A stretch of DNA of 64,000 nt from positions 19,330,623 to 19,394,622 of the forward strand of contig NC_049909.1 in the NCBI RefSeq assembly GCF_001411555.2, read 5' to 3'. A program made the position numbers and the translations under genes. Position 1 is the stretch's first letter, and every line of letters begins with the position of its first letter. Positions 34,301-47,784 of this stretch are shown piece by piece. The notes under the pieces were generated by a model, which saw only the letters and a list, made by a program, of their open reading frames with translations, ran no database searches and was not told the origin of the DNA. Source of the DNA: Juglans regia. Its lineage: Eukaryota; Streptophyta; Magnoliopsida; Fagales; Juglandaceae.

Positions 34301-37300
34301 ACGAGCATTGCTACTTTGCTTCGAAACAGTGTCAGGGCTCAAGGTGAATCTAGGTAAGTCTGAAATGGCTCCTGTGGTTGTGATTGCTAATATCCTCAGT
34401 TTAGCAAGCCTACTGGAATGTAAAGTGTCTTCTTTTCCAATGAAATATATGGGCCTTCCGTTGGGAGCAACGTTTAAGAATAGAGCTATGTAGGATGGGG
34501 TGGTGGAGAAGATAGAGAAAATGTTGGCTGGATGGAAACGGGTATATTTATCAAAAGGGGGTCGCCTCACTCTTATTAAGAATACACTCACTAACCTCCC
34601 CACATATTTTCTATCTCCCACATATTTTCTATCTTTGTTTTCTATGCCTGCAGGGGTGGTAAATAGGATGGAGAAATTATTTAGGGCATTCTTATGGGGA
34701 GGCATGAGGGAGGAGAAAAAATTTCATTTGGTTAGATGGAAAACAGTTTGTGTCTCAGTTGTGAATGGAGGATTGGGAGTGTGTAACTTGAGGACTTTTA
34801 ATAAAGCTTTATTGGGAAAATGGCTTTGGAGATATCACTTGGAGGAGGGAGCATTGTGGAAGGAAACTGTTGATGCTAGATATGGCGTCGCTAGGGGAGG
34901 GTGGTGTTCCAATGAAGTAAGAGGGGGATATGGTGTGGGTTTATGGAAGTTTATAAGGAAGGGGTGGCCATGCTTTGTAAATCAAATCTGTTTTGTAATT
35001 GGTGAGGGCGATCGAATAAGTTTTTGGCGGGACATGTGGTGTGGAGATCAAACTTTGGAAAGGGCTTTTCCGGCTCTATATCGTATTGCAGTTAATAAGG
35101 AGGCGTCAGTAGCGGAAGTGCGACTATTTTCTCATGGCTCGTATCAGTGGAACATTCTCTTTAGTAGGGATTTATATGACCGAGAATTATCTATTGTTGC
35201 AGATTTTTTCAGTTTACTATATTCTACAAGGATCCCTATAGCACAACGTGATCGTTTGAAATGGAGATCTAACAATCACAAGTTATGCACAGTGAAGGCG
35301 TATTATAACATCTTGACATCTCAAGATAATACTCCATTTCCTTGGAAGAATATTTAGAGGTCTCGTGTGCCTTCTAGAGTAGCCTTTTTTGTTTGGAGTG
35401 CCGCCCTTGAGAAGATATTGACCACGGATAACTTGAGAAAGAAAGGATGTGTAGTCATGGAGTGGTGCTACATGTGTAGAAAGAATTGAGAATCGGTGGA
35501 CCATCTCTTACTACATTGTGAGGTAGCAAGGGCGTTGTGGGATGGGATCTTTCAAAGGGTTGATTTAGCTTGGGTTATGCCTATGAGGGTGGTGGACCTG
35601 TTGGGTTGTTGGAGGAAGATGCAAGGTTGTCATCAAGTGGCAATGGTATGGAAGATGATTCCGTCATGGATCATGTGGTGTATTTGGACGGAAAGGAATG
35701 CACGCTGCTTTGAAGATAAGGAACGCACGCTGGCCGAGTTGAAGAAATATTTGTTCCACACATTATTGTTTTGGCTTTCCGCCATTGTATTGCAGGGGGG
35801 CAATGTTCATGATTTTTTGTCTTTAATTTATCGCACGTAGAATGTATTTAGGTGTTCTTCCGTATACTTCCTATGTACATGGGCTATGCTTATTTCATTC
35901 ATATATATAATATTGATCTTTTACTTATCAAAAAAAAAAAAAATTGATAGTCATATGGTTTTCACTCGGTTAGATTCTTTGTAGATGATGAAGCTGGACC
36001 TAGTAATGATTCATCATTGAGCATGGACTGCTCGACAGTGTTGAGAGTCAAAACATTACACATAAGCTCTCCAATTTTAGCCGCAAAGAGTCCATATTTT
36101 TATAAGGTGAGGGCTCTTTATCTGGTTATGCTGCCTTTGTTCTCTTTTGTTCCTTGGATATTTTCGTTCATTTATTGATTGCATGCCTCTGTAGTTGTTT
36201 TCAAATGGCATGAGAGAGTCAGAGCAGCGACATGTAACTCTACAGATACATGCATCTGGTAATTACCAGCCTTCATTAGCTTTTATTGTCCACTTATTCT
36301 TATTTTGGTCTATTCTCATATTAAATTATGAACTTTCAATCTCCTTTGAAAATGGTCTGGGTTTCAAAGTCGCATTTTGTTGTTCCTGTTTTTGGTTTTA
36401 GCATTATCACTATAAACCAGTCCCACTTCTTATCCCTTTTTGTGCACATGTGTGCATCTATGCTTTTCTGTTTACAAGACAACTATTAATTAATTACTGT
36501 TTCTTTCCTATTATGTCACTGGAGCAGAAGAAGCAGCCCTCATGGACCTTCTTAATTTTATGTACAGTAATACGTTGTCAACAACTACATCTGCTGCTTT
36601 GTTGGATGTGCTGACGGCTGCTGATAAATATGAGGTTGTGTCATGTATGAGATATTGTAGCAGGTTATTGGGGAACTTGCCAATGACTCGCGAATCAGCA
36701 TTGCTATATTTAGATCTTCCTTCTAGTGTTTTAATGGCTGATGCAGTCCAGCCATTGACTGATGCAGCAAAACGGTTTCTTGCTGCGCACTATAAAGACA
36801 TAACTAAGTGAGTCTTTCTTCTGTGCTTTCTTCTTTCTTGCTTTGCTTAATTTGTGGAGCTCCTCTTTGGTTTTCATGTTCATATGGTAGAATTTTGTTT
36901 GAGCCTATTATTATTTGGACATGTGATATTTTCTTTTCCTCTCTTTACTGATTTTGTCAAGAATTAGAATAGTTGATCGATCTTGTGAACCGCCTGCCTT
37001 TTTTGTAGACTACAAATATAATATTCCAATTTCAGTTATAGTGACACGAGGGCCACAGATATTAGAAAGCAATTAATGGTTTGCATCATTTTCCAGGTCT
37101 CATGATGAGGTGTTGAACTTGCCCCTAGCCGGTGTTGAGGCTGTATTGTCCAGTGATGATCTCCAGGTGCCTTCAGAGGATATTGTTTACGACTTTGTGC
37201 TGAAATGGGCTCGTAAAAACTACCCAAAACTTGAGGAACGAAGAGAGATCCTTGGCTCACAACTTGGTTGCCTTGTCCGTTTTCCATACATGACCTGCCG

Positions 37301-37910
37301 AAAGCTAAGGAAGGTTTTAACCTGCAATGACTTTGATCCTGAACTGGTATCAAAGGTCGTGCGCGAGGCTCTCTTTTTCAAGGCTGAGGCACCATACCGG
37401 CAGCGTTTTCTTGCTGCAGAGGAGGCCAGTGCCAGCTGTAGGCGATACGTGGAGCGGGCATACAAATATCGCCCTGTCAAGGTGGTCGAATTTGAACTAC
37501 CTCGTCAGCAGTGTATTGTTTACCTGGACCTGAAGCGGGAGGAGTGTGCACATCTGTTTCCGGCTGGTCGGCTTTACTCACAGGCTTTTCACCTCGGTGG
37601 GCAGGGGTTTTTCTTGTCAGCCCACTGCCACATTGACCAACAAAGCTCATTGCACTGCTTTGGGCTATTCTTGGGGATGCAAGAGAAGGGACCAGTCAGT
37701 TTTGCCGTTGACTATGATTTTTCAGCGAGGTGTAAGCCATCCGAGGAGTATGCGAGCAAGTACAAAGGAAATTATACTTTCACTGGAGGGAAGGCTGTTG
37801 GATATCGCAATCTGTTTGGAATAGCATGGACTGCATTCATGGCTGATGACAGCCTCTATTTCATCAACGGTATCCTCCATCTAAGGGCTGAGCTCACAAT
37901 CAGGCAATGA
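31354..37910 (+). CDS. BTB/POZ-BACK protein of the LRB/POB1 family
   Basis: Six exons: 31354-31615, 32626-32778, 35985-36106, 36195-36258, 36528-36807, 37097-37910. All introns are GT-AG, and the join gives 564 codons plus TGA. The product matches plant POB1 (LIGHT-RESPONSE BTB), substrate adaptors of nuclear CUL3 ubiquitin ligases that act with phytochrome B and PIF3. Landmarks: N-terminal NTDLFDP and [25 protein letters not shown] (basic, NLS-like, about residue 70), acidic linker, BTB at about 150-250 ([24 protein letters not shown]), BACK at about 290-400 ([23 protein letters not shown]), C-terminal [16 protein letters not shown] and [13 protein letters not shown]. Length is near the family norm of about 560. 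Intron 2 is 3.2 kb because a LINE sits in it. The splice junctions are intact, so the gene is probably functional. Confidence 0.93.
33864..35942 (+). mobile_element. 5'-truncated LINE (L1-type) in intron 2 of POB1/LRB
   Basis: It ends in an A run (35930-35942) and is flanked by the 16-bp duplication attgatagtcatatgg at 33848-33863 and 35943-35958. It encodes the C-terminal part of a [34 protein letters not shown] and [10 protein letters not shown] zf-RVT region follows ([19 protein letters not shown], then [17 protein letters not shown]). At least a TAG at 34198, a frameshift near 34290, a TAG at 34491 and later stops kill the frame. An eight-residue direct repeat ([11 protein letters not shown]) is near 34610. 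It is on the sense strand of the host gene and has no RNase H domain. Confidence 0.93.
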
Positions 37911-40451
37911 GTCCTATTCAGGTCTCATTTTGTGGAGCTTTGGGGCGCTCTCTCTCTCTGGGCCCGCCTCGTGACATTATGTATAAAGAAGCTGTGTAAT
38001 AGTAGCATTATTGATTCTGCCACAGTTGAGGTATAAGCATAAAAATGGGTTCTCTCCTCTAACTCACCTCTCGCGAAGGGGAACCAATGTTTGTTCTCAA
38101 ATGGTATTGAACGAATGTGCCCCCCTATTCTACTGTTTGCAAAGTTACCCAAGTCTTGTTTGGGCTATTTTTATCGAACTAACTACTACCTTTGTAAGTA
38201 ATGATTGTCCAAGCTTTCCAAAGCTGTCAACGATGAAAATTTAACAGTGTTTAGTACGTTGCAAGTAGCTACGAGAAAGTTAGTTCTCTTTGCAATGGCT
38301 TGTCTGGATGTGTTCACTTAAGAATTCCAATTGTGCCACTGTTACTGTGCATGTAATTTCCTTTTTCACTCTGTATTCTGATCTCTGTAAATATTCTTTA
38401 ACCAGTTTCCAAACTTGGTATTTGTTGATTTTTGCCTTTTTCTAACATAAAATGACTAGCGCAAGGCTGTCCCAGCTGTTTGGGCATGACCATCCTAATT
38501 TGGGCAGGTGCTTGCCTGACTTTTATGTTTTCTTAGAAGGAAACTTTCATCTAAGGGAAGTGTTTTTGTACAAAAAAAATTAATAAATATTTAACCAAAA
38601 TAGAGGCTTTATTTTGTTGTATATGGTTATCTTCTAACAAAATGGATTTGGATGCTGCCGTGCTAGATATGTAGTCAGCCTTTTCTTCTTTAAAAAATGC
38701 TATCTGCACTAGAAATAAAAAAAATTTAAAATGGGTCTCAAGATAATTCTATTTTTGGTTTTATTATTCAGATAACATCCTTTTAATGCTGAATAGATGT
38801 TAGATTGGCATGGAAAAGAAAAGGAAATTGGAGATGAAATGAAAAATGCAAATATATTTCTTGAACAAGAGAAGATTGATATTGATAGACAATTACAGCG
38901 TTTCTAATGAAACAAAGTGGATGAGCTGGTTTGTTTTTGCTTCAACCACTTCAGATTATGAGTTTACTTTTTTGAAATTTTGTTGTGACTGTAATATTTC
39001 TCCTCTACATGTATATGAAGACGCATATAACCTTATTCAACATGTTGAGTTTCTAGTAAGTGTTATGGATGGAAAATATATATATATATATATATATATA
39101 TTACTCTGAATTTAAAGTCAAACTGTTCTTAATGGGATGGGGTGCATAACTTGACATCCTTTGATGTGGAGTGTCAGCCACTACTTCATCTGGCTTTCAT
39201 TTTTTTATTTTTATTTTCTAATCTTATATCAGGGTGCAATTATACAAGATCCTTTCACCTGCATAAGGGTATGCCTAAGCCTGTACCTTATTATAATTTA
39301 GTAACAGTTCCATCAAAGAAACAAATGTTTCGGTAAAGTCTATTTATTGATATAACATGTTATTGATGAAAAATCTACCATATTAACTTGTATATTTACA
39401 CGAGTATTTGTACTTGCAAGTTGGAGTGGAAGATACATCATTCACATTATTAACGTGCCACAATTTGATTTATAAGATTCAAAATTTTAAATTCTTTTTG
39501 CAATTAAGATCATGCTCGAATGTCCTCTACAGTGACTCGCAAATACAATTTTTTTTTTCTAGCAAAACTAGTCATCAATGGAGCATACAAACCCAACCAT
39601 AGTATGTTTATCTGGGGCTGTGTTGTCAATGTGTAACCATGTCATTATACTGTTTAAAGATCCATTCTCAAATTGGGGAGAAAGAAATTGTAATTTTTGC
39701 TCACAACCAGATCTGTTGTTCCCTTTGGGAGGAACATGATCATGCGTATTCATGAAATATTTTCAAGAGCATCTTTTTCCCCTCCTTATAATGATCTGTT
39801 AAATCCTTGGGAAAGAGAGACACAATCACTTCATATCACGGCCAATCTAATTAACTACTAAAGCAAACTATAGTGCGAATAATTCATCCAATTATTAAAA
39901 TCTTGATTCTGATTTGACATCAAAGAAGAGAAACAAAAGAGAAAAAAAAGCACAAAAGAGGAAGAGCAAAAGAAAGAAAAGAAGAGTACTATATTCGAGA
40001 TACTTCTCCCGACCAAAGTACAAGTTTGATATATATTAAGTACAGTCTTAGACAATGGTAATTTGATATATATTGTGAATCTCTCCTTTATGAAACCCAT
40101 AATTGATTCTTTATTTATTTAAATTTGAGTATTGTTTTTCATTTTTCTAGTGAAAAAAAAAAACGTTATAGTCGTAAAAAAATTTTATAAAATAAATAAT
40201 AATTTATTTTATTATATAAAAGTAATTAATAATAAGAATTTTGCTATATATAAGTAAGTTTGCGTATCAATTTACGTATTAATTTTGTTATCTTCATATT
40301 CTAAATTCAAATTAGTACTATTTTTAATAAAATTTACTTTCTGACCAATCATATTGAATGGATGTACGTATTAATGGGCATAATCGTTTACAATTAGTGC
40401 ACATAATCGCATATTCTAAACTAAAAATTCGGTAATGAATAATTGGGTTTG

Positions 40452-40486
<35 letters not shown>

Positions 40487-40860
40487 CTCAACTCCGGCAT
40501 GAGGAATTGGAATGATGTACGATACCAAAATTAATTCATCAGCCAATGAAATGTAATTGGCATTAAGGGCATCCCAACAAATGGTAACTAATTTCATGGA
40601 TAATAATATTTTTAGTCATATCATAAAAGGCAGATTAATTGCTTCGAATAGCATCTGTATTCTGTATATCAATAAGCATATTACTTCTTCCTCAAGGATA
40701 AACAGATTACGAATCTATTTTTGAAAGGAAAAGAACAAAAAATATTACTTATTCAAGAAGTATAACATATTAACTCGATTTTTTTTTCTTTTTATGATAC
40801 AATATTTGCAATAACTCATTCTTATAAGTGATAAAGAAATATGGTACATGAGATCTCATA
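37911..40860. other. POB1/LRB 3' flank and AT-rich spacer
   Basis: The first 400 bp or so is the likely 3' UTR of POB1/LRB, with CT-rich and T-rich stretches. The exact poly(A) site cannot be seen. The rest is spacer with TA microsatellites at about 39078-39102 and 40460-40486. No coding frame with recognisable domains was found on either strand. Confidence 0.5.
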
Positions 40861-41040
40861 AGAAAATTATATATACCACACTACCATCTCACTTTCATCT
40901 CACTATTTAAGATGTGTCATATTTATTACAATTAAACGATTCTTTATTAGATGATTATTTATCATCTAATGATAATAAATGTGCCACAATTTATATAGTG
41001 AGATGAAAGTGAGACGATAATTTGATATATAGAATTACTT
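40860..41040. mobile_element. Foldback MITE
   Basis: Perfect 19-bp inverted repeats CTCACTTTCATCTCACTAT (40888-40906) and its complement (40995-41013). Weaker pairing extends inward (GTGTCATATTTATTA against TAATAAATGTGCCAC). The centre holds a second small inverted repeat (AGATGATTATTTATCATCT). It is non-coding and about 130-180 bp long. Target duplication is not clear. Confidence 0.65.
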
Positions 41041-41535
41041 GATCCCATATTATTTGGGAGTGAGAAATTTTTGTTATTTATAATATTCCAATAGAGTTCC
41101 ATTATTTATATTATTGATTAGTTCCAAATGGAGTATATGCTATATAACTTGGGTCATCCATTAAAGTATCATTGCTCTTTAATTTTTTTTATTAAATTTA
41201 TATATATATATATATATATTACACACATATATTCTGATATCTAGATGATAATGTATATATATATATATATATATATATATTTCTTTAAAAAATCTATATA
41301 TTTTTTATATATTGATATTGTCATTATTGAGCAAACCTAGCTATTTAGATTTTTAGGATAGGCTTTATCTAGCACTGCTAATAAGTAATATCCTTCCTTC
41401 CATACATGACTACTCCAGCTAGCTAGATCAAAATGAATAATTGCACAAAGTTTAAGAATTGTTGATCCGATTATTAAAAATCAATTCAACTCAATTATTT
41501 CAGCCATTAGTAGCAAACCGATATTCTTTAAAAAA

Positions 41536-41673
41536 TACTATAAAAAAATTATTTATTTACGATCAGTTATTTCTAATAAAATGACTATTTTTAATTAAAA
41601 TGAATCTGTTTTCATTATAAATAATCTTTTTTGTTGTAAAAAATAGTCACAAATATCTATTTTTCTTATAATG
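41536..41673. mobile_element. 138-bp CACTA-like MITE, copy 1
   Basis: The right end is CATTATAAGAAAAATAG when complemented, and the left end is a degraded form (TACTATAAAAAAATTAT). A 3-bp duplication aaa flanks it. The interior matches the element at 51550 (motifs GTGA/TCAC around AAAATGAATCTGTTTT), and the length is also 138 bp. Non-coding. Confidence 0.6.
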
Positions 41674-42029
41674 AAATTGGAAGAGCTTGGAAATTATTTT
41701 TAGGAATACAATCTGACTAATTAAATTAATTTTGTATACTGCGAAATGCCAATGGATTGAAAATTTGAAAGACGAAAGAAACTGGAAATCAAGACAAGAA
41801 ACACATGGTACATACCCCATGTGTAATAAGTGCAGAAAAGTGAATCAGGGGATCTAAAAAGGATGGAAGGGACATAACATTGGTCAGTTCTGTCCTGATC
41901 TTTAATAGGCCAAGAATAACCTTAACAAAATGCAGCTATGATAAAAAAAAATACTTTATTTTTTTCCCGCAAATTAGGGGCAGTTTTTTCTTTTGGAGTA
42001 ACCATGAGGGTCCACACTCGTTATGGCAT

Positions 42030-42215
42030 GTTTGGTTTAAGCTATAACTATTAACTCTGAGTGAAATAGCTCATCACTCAACCTCACCAAGGTGCCAGCA
42101 TGCAAATGCTTCCATGACTTTCGATCACAAGTTTTATTAAGGCAAACCGTTTCGAACCTATGACTTCGAGCAAGGGAGGGAAGAATGCTCTCTTACCAAT
42201 TGGGCTACCACCTTA
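42030..42215 (-). repeat. tRNA-derived SINE
   Basis: Read on the minus strand it begins GGTGGTAGCCCAATTGGTAAG (plus 42191-42211), a good Pol III A box. A B box GGTTCGAAACG follows at 42148-42158, with tRNA-like spacing. A non-tRNA body follows (CACCTTGGTGAGGTTGAGTGATGAGC). No cloverleaf acceptor stem is evident, so it is a SINE and not a tRNA gene. The 3' end is not defined. Confidence 0.55.
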
Positions 42216-44848
42216 CCTTAGTAGTAATGATCAAAATACTTACTTTGGAATAAATGATAGTTACAGTTATAGAGTATTGTGTAAGTGCCGTATATTTTTT
42301 ATTTTTTTTAAATGACTAAATATGAAATCTATATGAAAAAATTAAATTTTTAATGGTAGACTTCATTATTTTTTTAAAAAAGTGCAAGGCGCTTGCACAA
42401 TCCATAATTGTGTTTAGCATTGCCCATAAATGAATATATAAACTTAAAACTCTTTACTATTCTTTTGTAAGTTTATAGCAAATAAAAGATCATTTTATAA
42501 AATTAAAATTTATTTGTAATAAAATAACATATATACTAGTATTGTATTGATTAATTATGAAAGATAAATGCTTTAATTATAAAAAGATCACACAACATAT
42601 AAATTTATAAACTCACGTGAGTTAATATGATATGTTAGATTATAAAACTATTTTTGTAAGAGCTGTCATGAAATAGATTACAAGAGAGTTGTAAGAATTT
42701 CATGCAAAGATAAGTAGAAGAAATCTTTGGATGATCTTAATTATAAAAATATATATATATATATTTGAAATAAGAGCCAGTACAAATTAATCAAGTATTC
42801 AGAATTTTCTTGGAATATTTTTTTTTTCATTAATGTCTTAAAATAAAGGATTGATTAATAGGTAAGGTTAAGAAACTTTATTAAACAGAAAAGGGACTTG
42901 TTTGATAACATTTTTAATTAGGAATTATTAGGCTACAACTAAAGATTTATTTATTTATTTTTCTTCCTTGACTGGCTAAGCTACCTGGAACTACTTTCCT
43001 TTCTGAGGGAAGGACATACCGTAGGAGCCGCTGGCAAATATGTCTTCAACAACCTCATTGAAACTTTTTCGAGCTACGTACTGAGAAAGTAAAAGAACAA
43101 AATGATGGACACTACTGAATTTGAAATCCATGACAAGATAATATGATGAGTTTTTTTTTTGTGGAAAGATATAATCCAAACACAGAGTAAAATAATTCTC
43201 AGAATCGATGGAGCTTCAATAATTTAATAAGACAAGTTTTTTTGTTTTCGAGTAAAATTAGACATATGAATGAAAAGACATTTCACTAGCTTATTCATAG
43301 ATTGAACGAAAAATAATGTTATTTGCTCATTCAAAATTTACTGATAATATACTCTTGACGTGTCATTATTATATATGTGATGTCATTTGATTTATTAAAA
43401 AAATATAAAATATAAATATAAAATGGTAGAGAATTTAAAATTTTATTTTTCAGTTTTTTAATTTTTAGTAAATTACTTAATATTAAATGATTAGATGACA
43501 TAAATACATGTAGTACTATGGAATGAGACCGGAATTAAATGGCCAGGGATCAATATATTAAGAAAAACAGCTGAAAATATAATACAAAATAATAAATACA
43601 TCAAAGAAAAACTTATTTCAGATCAGAGCACTCCAATAGCTTTTGTATTATACAAAAACTGTAAATAATTTGAAGAATTATTTCAAAAAGAAGCTCCATC
43701 CGATTATGTAAAATAAATTGTAAATTACATTTAGTTATAGTATTTTGCTACATGTAGTGGGTATTGTTCATCTTATAAATTTTTTTTATTATTGATATTT
43801 CATAATTTATTCATTCATTTTTATTTATTTTGATTTTTATCGTATAAGCAAATTCTTTTTATTGTTCATCGTTTAAAACAAATATATTTTATTTTTTTCT
43901 AAAAAATATCTTGGAATTATTTTTAAACCAAATTTTCATATTTGATTTTATTTTTAATTTTTATTTGGCTTATATATTTTTGTTTTATGTATATAGGACT
44001 GAATTATTTTATATTGTATATAAATATAAATTGTAAATATAAAAAAATATATGAATATTGTAAATTGATTGATAGAAATGAAATATTTAAAAAGAATAAA
44101 AAGAATATTTAAATGATATAAAAAATAAATAAATAAGATGATAAATAATATATTGTAAAAATTATTATATAAAATAAAAAAAATTAAATTTTAATAATAT
44201 ATTTTAAAAAATAAGATAAAGAATCTATTAAGAGTGGTTTTAAAGGGATAGATGGATGGAATGACAGATGAGAGAAAAGTGGTGATTGGACAAATGGAAA
44301 TGAAACGGTAATAAGAGAATGGTGAAGGGACGGAGGTACCCATTTTTTCTCATTGAGTTCATAGGCAGCCTTTTGCATTGATAAGACTCTGATTTCAGCA
44401 AGTGATTGAGAATCTGATGAGATAAAATATACAAACTTTCTCAATGCCTATCATACTCCTATTGGCTCTTTCGTGGGTTCCCCCCCTATCCCTCTGTCTG
44501 TTTCCTAGCGCCACCCTCCCTAATTATTTAACTTTTGAGTGTAAGCTTTCTGCGACATATTAATATCATTTGAAAAGACTAATTTCTGAGATGAATTAAT
44601 GAAAATTAATTAGAATAAATATAGATATATAGTCCCCTCCGAGTACTCCTAAGTATAAACAACCACAACATATGTTATATTAAATCCTTACTTAAATTAG
44701 GGAAGCTTTTGGGTTGAAACATGTCCCGCTAAAGGTCTCAAGAGTTTTGATTCTATAGAATCATTTCTTGAGTCTGCCAAGTTATCATAGAAGTAATAGA
44801 TCTAAAAATTGAAATCTCAAGATGGTAGTGGGGATGTGCGCGTGAGAG
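42216..44848. other. AT-rich intergenic spacer
   Basis: Long A/T-rich stretches, a short TA run near 42748-42763, and small unrelated open frames on both strands. No domain, terminal repeat or RNA gene was recognised. Confidence 0.5.
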
Positions 44849-44853
44849 AGAGA

Positions 44854-45402
44854 TGTGTGAAACGAAGACGCCAGAAGTAAAATAAAATAAGAAATCAATT
44901 GTGCAATATAAAGATTTATATGATTTTTCAATGTGTTTATGTCTATAAAATTATAGAAAAATTAATTATCTACTCAAAATATCCATACTATTCATAATAA
45001 ACATATATATAATATTACATGACGAAAGTCCTAATTTTTCAATTATTGAGTTATTTGCTCGAGCATACTCGTCATCTGATATTCACTCGAGTGATATGTG
45101 GAGCGAGTGTCGAATAAATTTTTTGCCTAAGTTTCTCTTGAGCATCCTGTCACGTAAGCGTCAAGCGAACTTTCTATCTGCATTTCTCGAATCCCAAATT
45201 GGGTAAAAAAAAAAATGGCTTCACCTTCGGACACCTACAAGGTTTGACCATGTTCGCTTCGACTTGAGCCTATTGATTCAAGCATGCACTTCATGGCCAA
45301 GCCTCATTGAAATTCTACCAAAAATACCATAATGAATCATTATCAAGTTGGATGATCAAATTAAACCGTAACAAAAATAAATCAGACTCTACAAATCCAA
45401 CA
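44854..45402 (-). mobile_element. Solo LTR
   Basis: A 549-bp block whose plus strand starts TGTGTGAAACG and ends ATCCAACA. On the minus strand it therefore reads TGTTGGATTTGTAGAG...TTTCACACA, with TG..CA ends. The 5-bp duplication agaga flanks it (44849-44853 and 45403-45407). No internal element sequence is present on either side, so it is a solo LTR left by LTR-LTR recombination. The flanks are GA-rich, which weakens the duplication as evidence. Confidence 0.6.
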
Positions 45403-45407
45403 AGAGA

Positions 45408-47440
45408 GAGAATTAAAATAAAAAACTTCCTAATTATAAGCTAAGTAGCAGAAGAAGAAAGAAATGATAGAAAGGGAGAACAAATAAGTCTCTCTAATTT
45501 CTCTCACTAAAAATCCATTTCATGAAGGAAACCTTCATCATTAATAATTTGGAGTCCTAGCTCACGAAATTAAAAAAAATGATACACATTACTTTTTATA
45601 ATAGTTTACACAATCATATTTTAAGATGAGAGATATTGTTATAAAATATCTTATAAAAATAACATTACTTTATAAAAATATCATCATTTTAAAATATTAT
45701 ATATTATCAAATATATTGTAAAATTAAAAAAATATTACGTGGATATCATTGTAAAAAAAGAAAAAAAAAACTTGTTGGGCAGTTGTTAAGGGGATATATA
45801 TATTATATATCCTATTTTACATTTTTTTTAATCCCTAGGCGTTTTTTTCACTGGACAATGTCCCTAACTCTAAGCAATTTGCTCCAATTACCAACTGCAT
45901 ATAATTGTCACAAACAAGCTTATAATTCAATATTTGATTCCCGATTGCATTGTCGTATATGTCTGCATATATAGATGTATTTTGTTATTCATTATCTTTA
46001 CACATTACACATTATTTTTATTTTTATTTATATTAATTGATGTTTTTTACTCATTATCTATGTACTATATATTTAGTATAAAAAAAATAAAAAATTATAT
46101 ATAATATGTGGTGTAAAAATAATGAGTAGACTTTTCATTGATGTACAGTTGGTTTTTACTTCGACAGGACAAGTGCTGAACGGGGCGGGGTATGCTCTAG
46201 CTATAGCACAAATTGCAGGACAGTCTTTGACTGGTTTCAGTGCATGCATATAAATGTGACCAAGAAATATTGCTTATAAAAAAAAGGTGACAAGATAATG
46301 TGACTAAGAACTTAACACGTGTTCTGATATATATTATCTTAATCACAAAAGATTTCCTTCTCTAAAAAAACAAAGACAATGAATTGTTCCAAGTTGCTGG
46401 ACAATCTTGAAAACATATAAAATCGCAAAGCCACAAAAAGGCTACTGGCTAGACGTTGTCAAAGAAGGTCTGTGCCTATCCACCATGTTATATCGTTTTC
46501 TGTCCCTTCCACCGTATACGTAGTGTTTCTCAGCACAAACAGAAACCCTAGGAATAGGTTTTCACAGGGATCTCTAGGGTTTCATTCAGCCATTTTTTAA
46601 TGTTGTAAAGAGAATAATAAAAAACTAGAATTTATATAAAAAATATTAATTTTTTAATAATAAACTTTATATTTTTTTTAAATGATTATGTAATGTTTAT
46701 AAAATGTTCACCAACTTCATGTAAAATTATTCGTTTGTTAAATATCATTAGTTATCAGCAGTTTCGTTCCAAACTTCAACTTTCTTTGTTAGTCAACAAA
46801 CGTACAGCATCTCTTGAAGCTTAGCTCTATATATTAGGATGCAAAGGTGTTTTTTGCATGAAAACTTTTCTGTATAAAATAAATTTATATGCTTGTAAAA
46901 GCATTTTCCAATCCTACTATACAGCTAATAATATCCCCAATTTACCACTAAACACGGAGGAAAGTGAACGGGGCTACCCTACTTAGGACTTAAAAAAAAA
47001 AAAGATACAAATGCCCTTTAAAATTTCACGAAAGAATAGTAGTGTTCCTTGAAATCCTCTTTACCGATCAGGTCTCTTATTGAGTAAATGGCTACCCAGC
47101 TGAGTGCATATATATATATATATATAAATATATATATCTGCCAATGATCAAGATCATTAAATTAGCAGCATATCAATGACTAGTTAGCAAAACACAAAGA
47201 CTTAATTATAGCATTCTTATGCTTATAATAAGCTAAACAAAAATTAGGGCATATGCAAAGGAATTGATGGGCTCTGCATATTGCAAGCGATTGGTAGGAG
47301 TACTGTAGTGTTGTATGTGCACGACAAATGTGAAAGCAAAGAAGAATATGAATAACTTCCTTTTATCTTTGTTTTTTCCATAATATTTTAAAACACTAAT
47401 TGTCTGATCAAAGCCTCTATTTTTTTTTTTTTTTTGCACT
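45408..47440. other. Spacer upstream of MIR319
   Basis: AT-rich sequence with a TA microsatellite at about 47109-47138. No coding frame was recognised. The last few hundred bases are presumably the MIR319 promoter; only the TATA box is clear. Confidence 0.45.
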
Positions 47441-47447
47441 TTTAGCT

Positions 47448-47457
47448 TATATATAAG
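47448..47457 (+). promoter_or_regulatory. TATA box of pri-MIR319
   Basis: TATATATAAG follows a T run and lies about 330 bp upstream of the MIR319 hairpin. It is followed by a C-rich initiator-like stretch (CCACCCTCCCC). A start of transcription near 47480-47490 is inferred from normal TATA spacing. Confidence 0.55.
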
Positions 47458-47784
47458 CCACCCTCCCCTCATGATGAATCCATAAGCCACTGGTTTTGTT
47501 CGGCGGGTGAGAGCAGAAGCTCTCGGCCTCCACCCTCCACGAACCTTCCGAGATCCTGTTCTTCTTTTGAGCAGTCGCTTTCTTCACTTCACCTCTATTT
47601 GCGCGCTCTGTGTCTGTGTGTGTGGATTTTCTAGCTATGTGTTGGCTAGGTTAGGATATCATGGGACATGGGCAATCTTCACTTGTTTACGAGAAAACAG
47701 TGTGATCTGTGCATCGGTTTTGCATACATGTGAAGATCAGTTCATTTCCGTTTACTCTTGTTGCTTTCTTCTCAATGGTTGATG

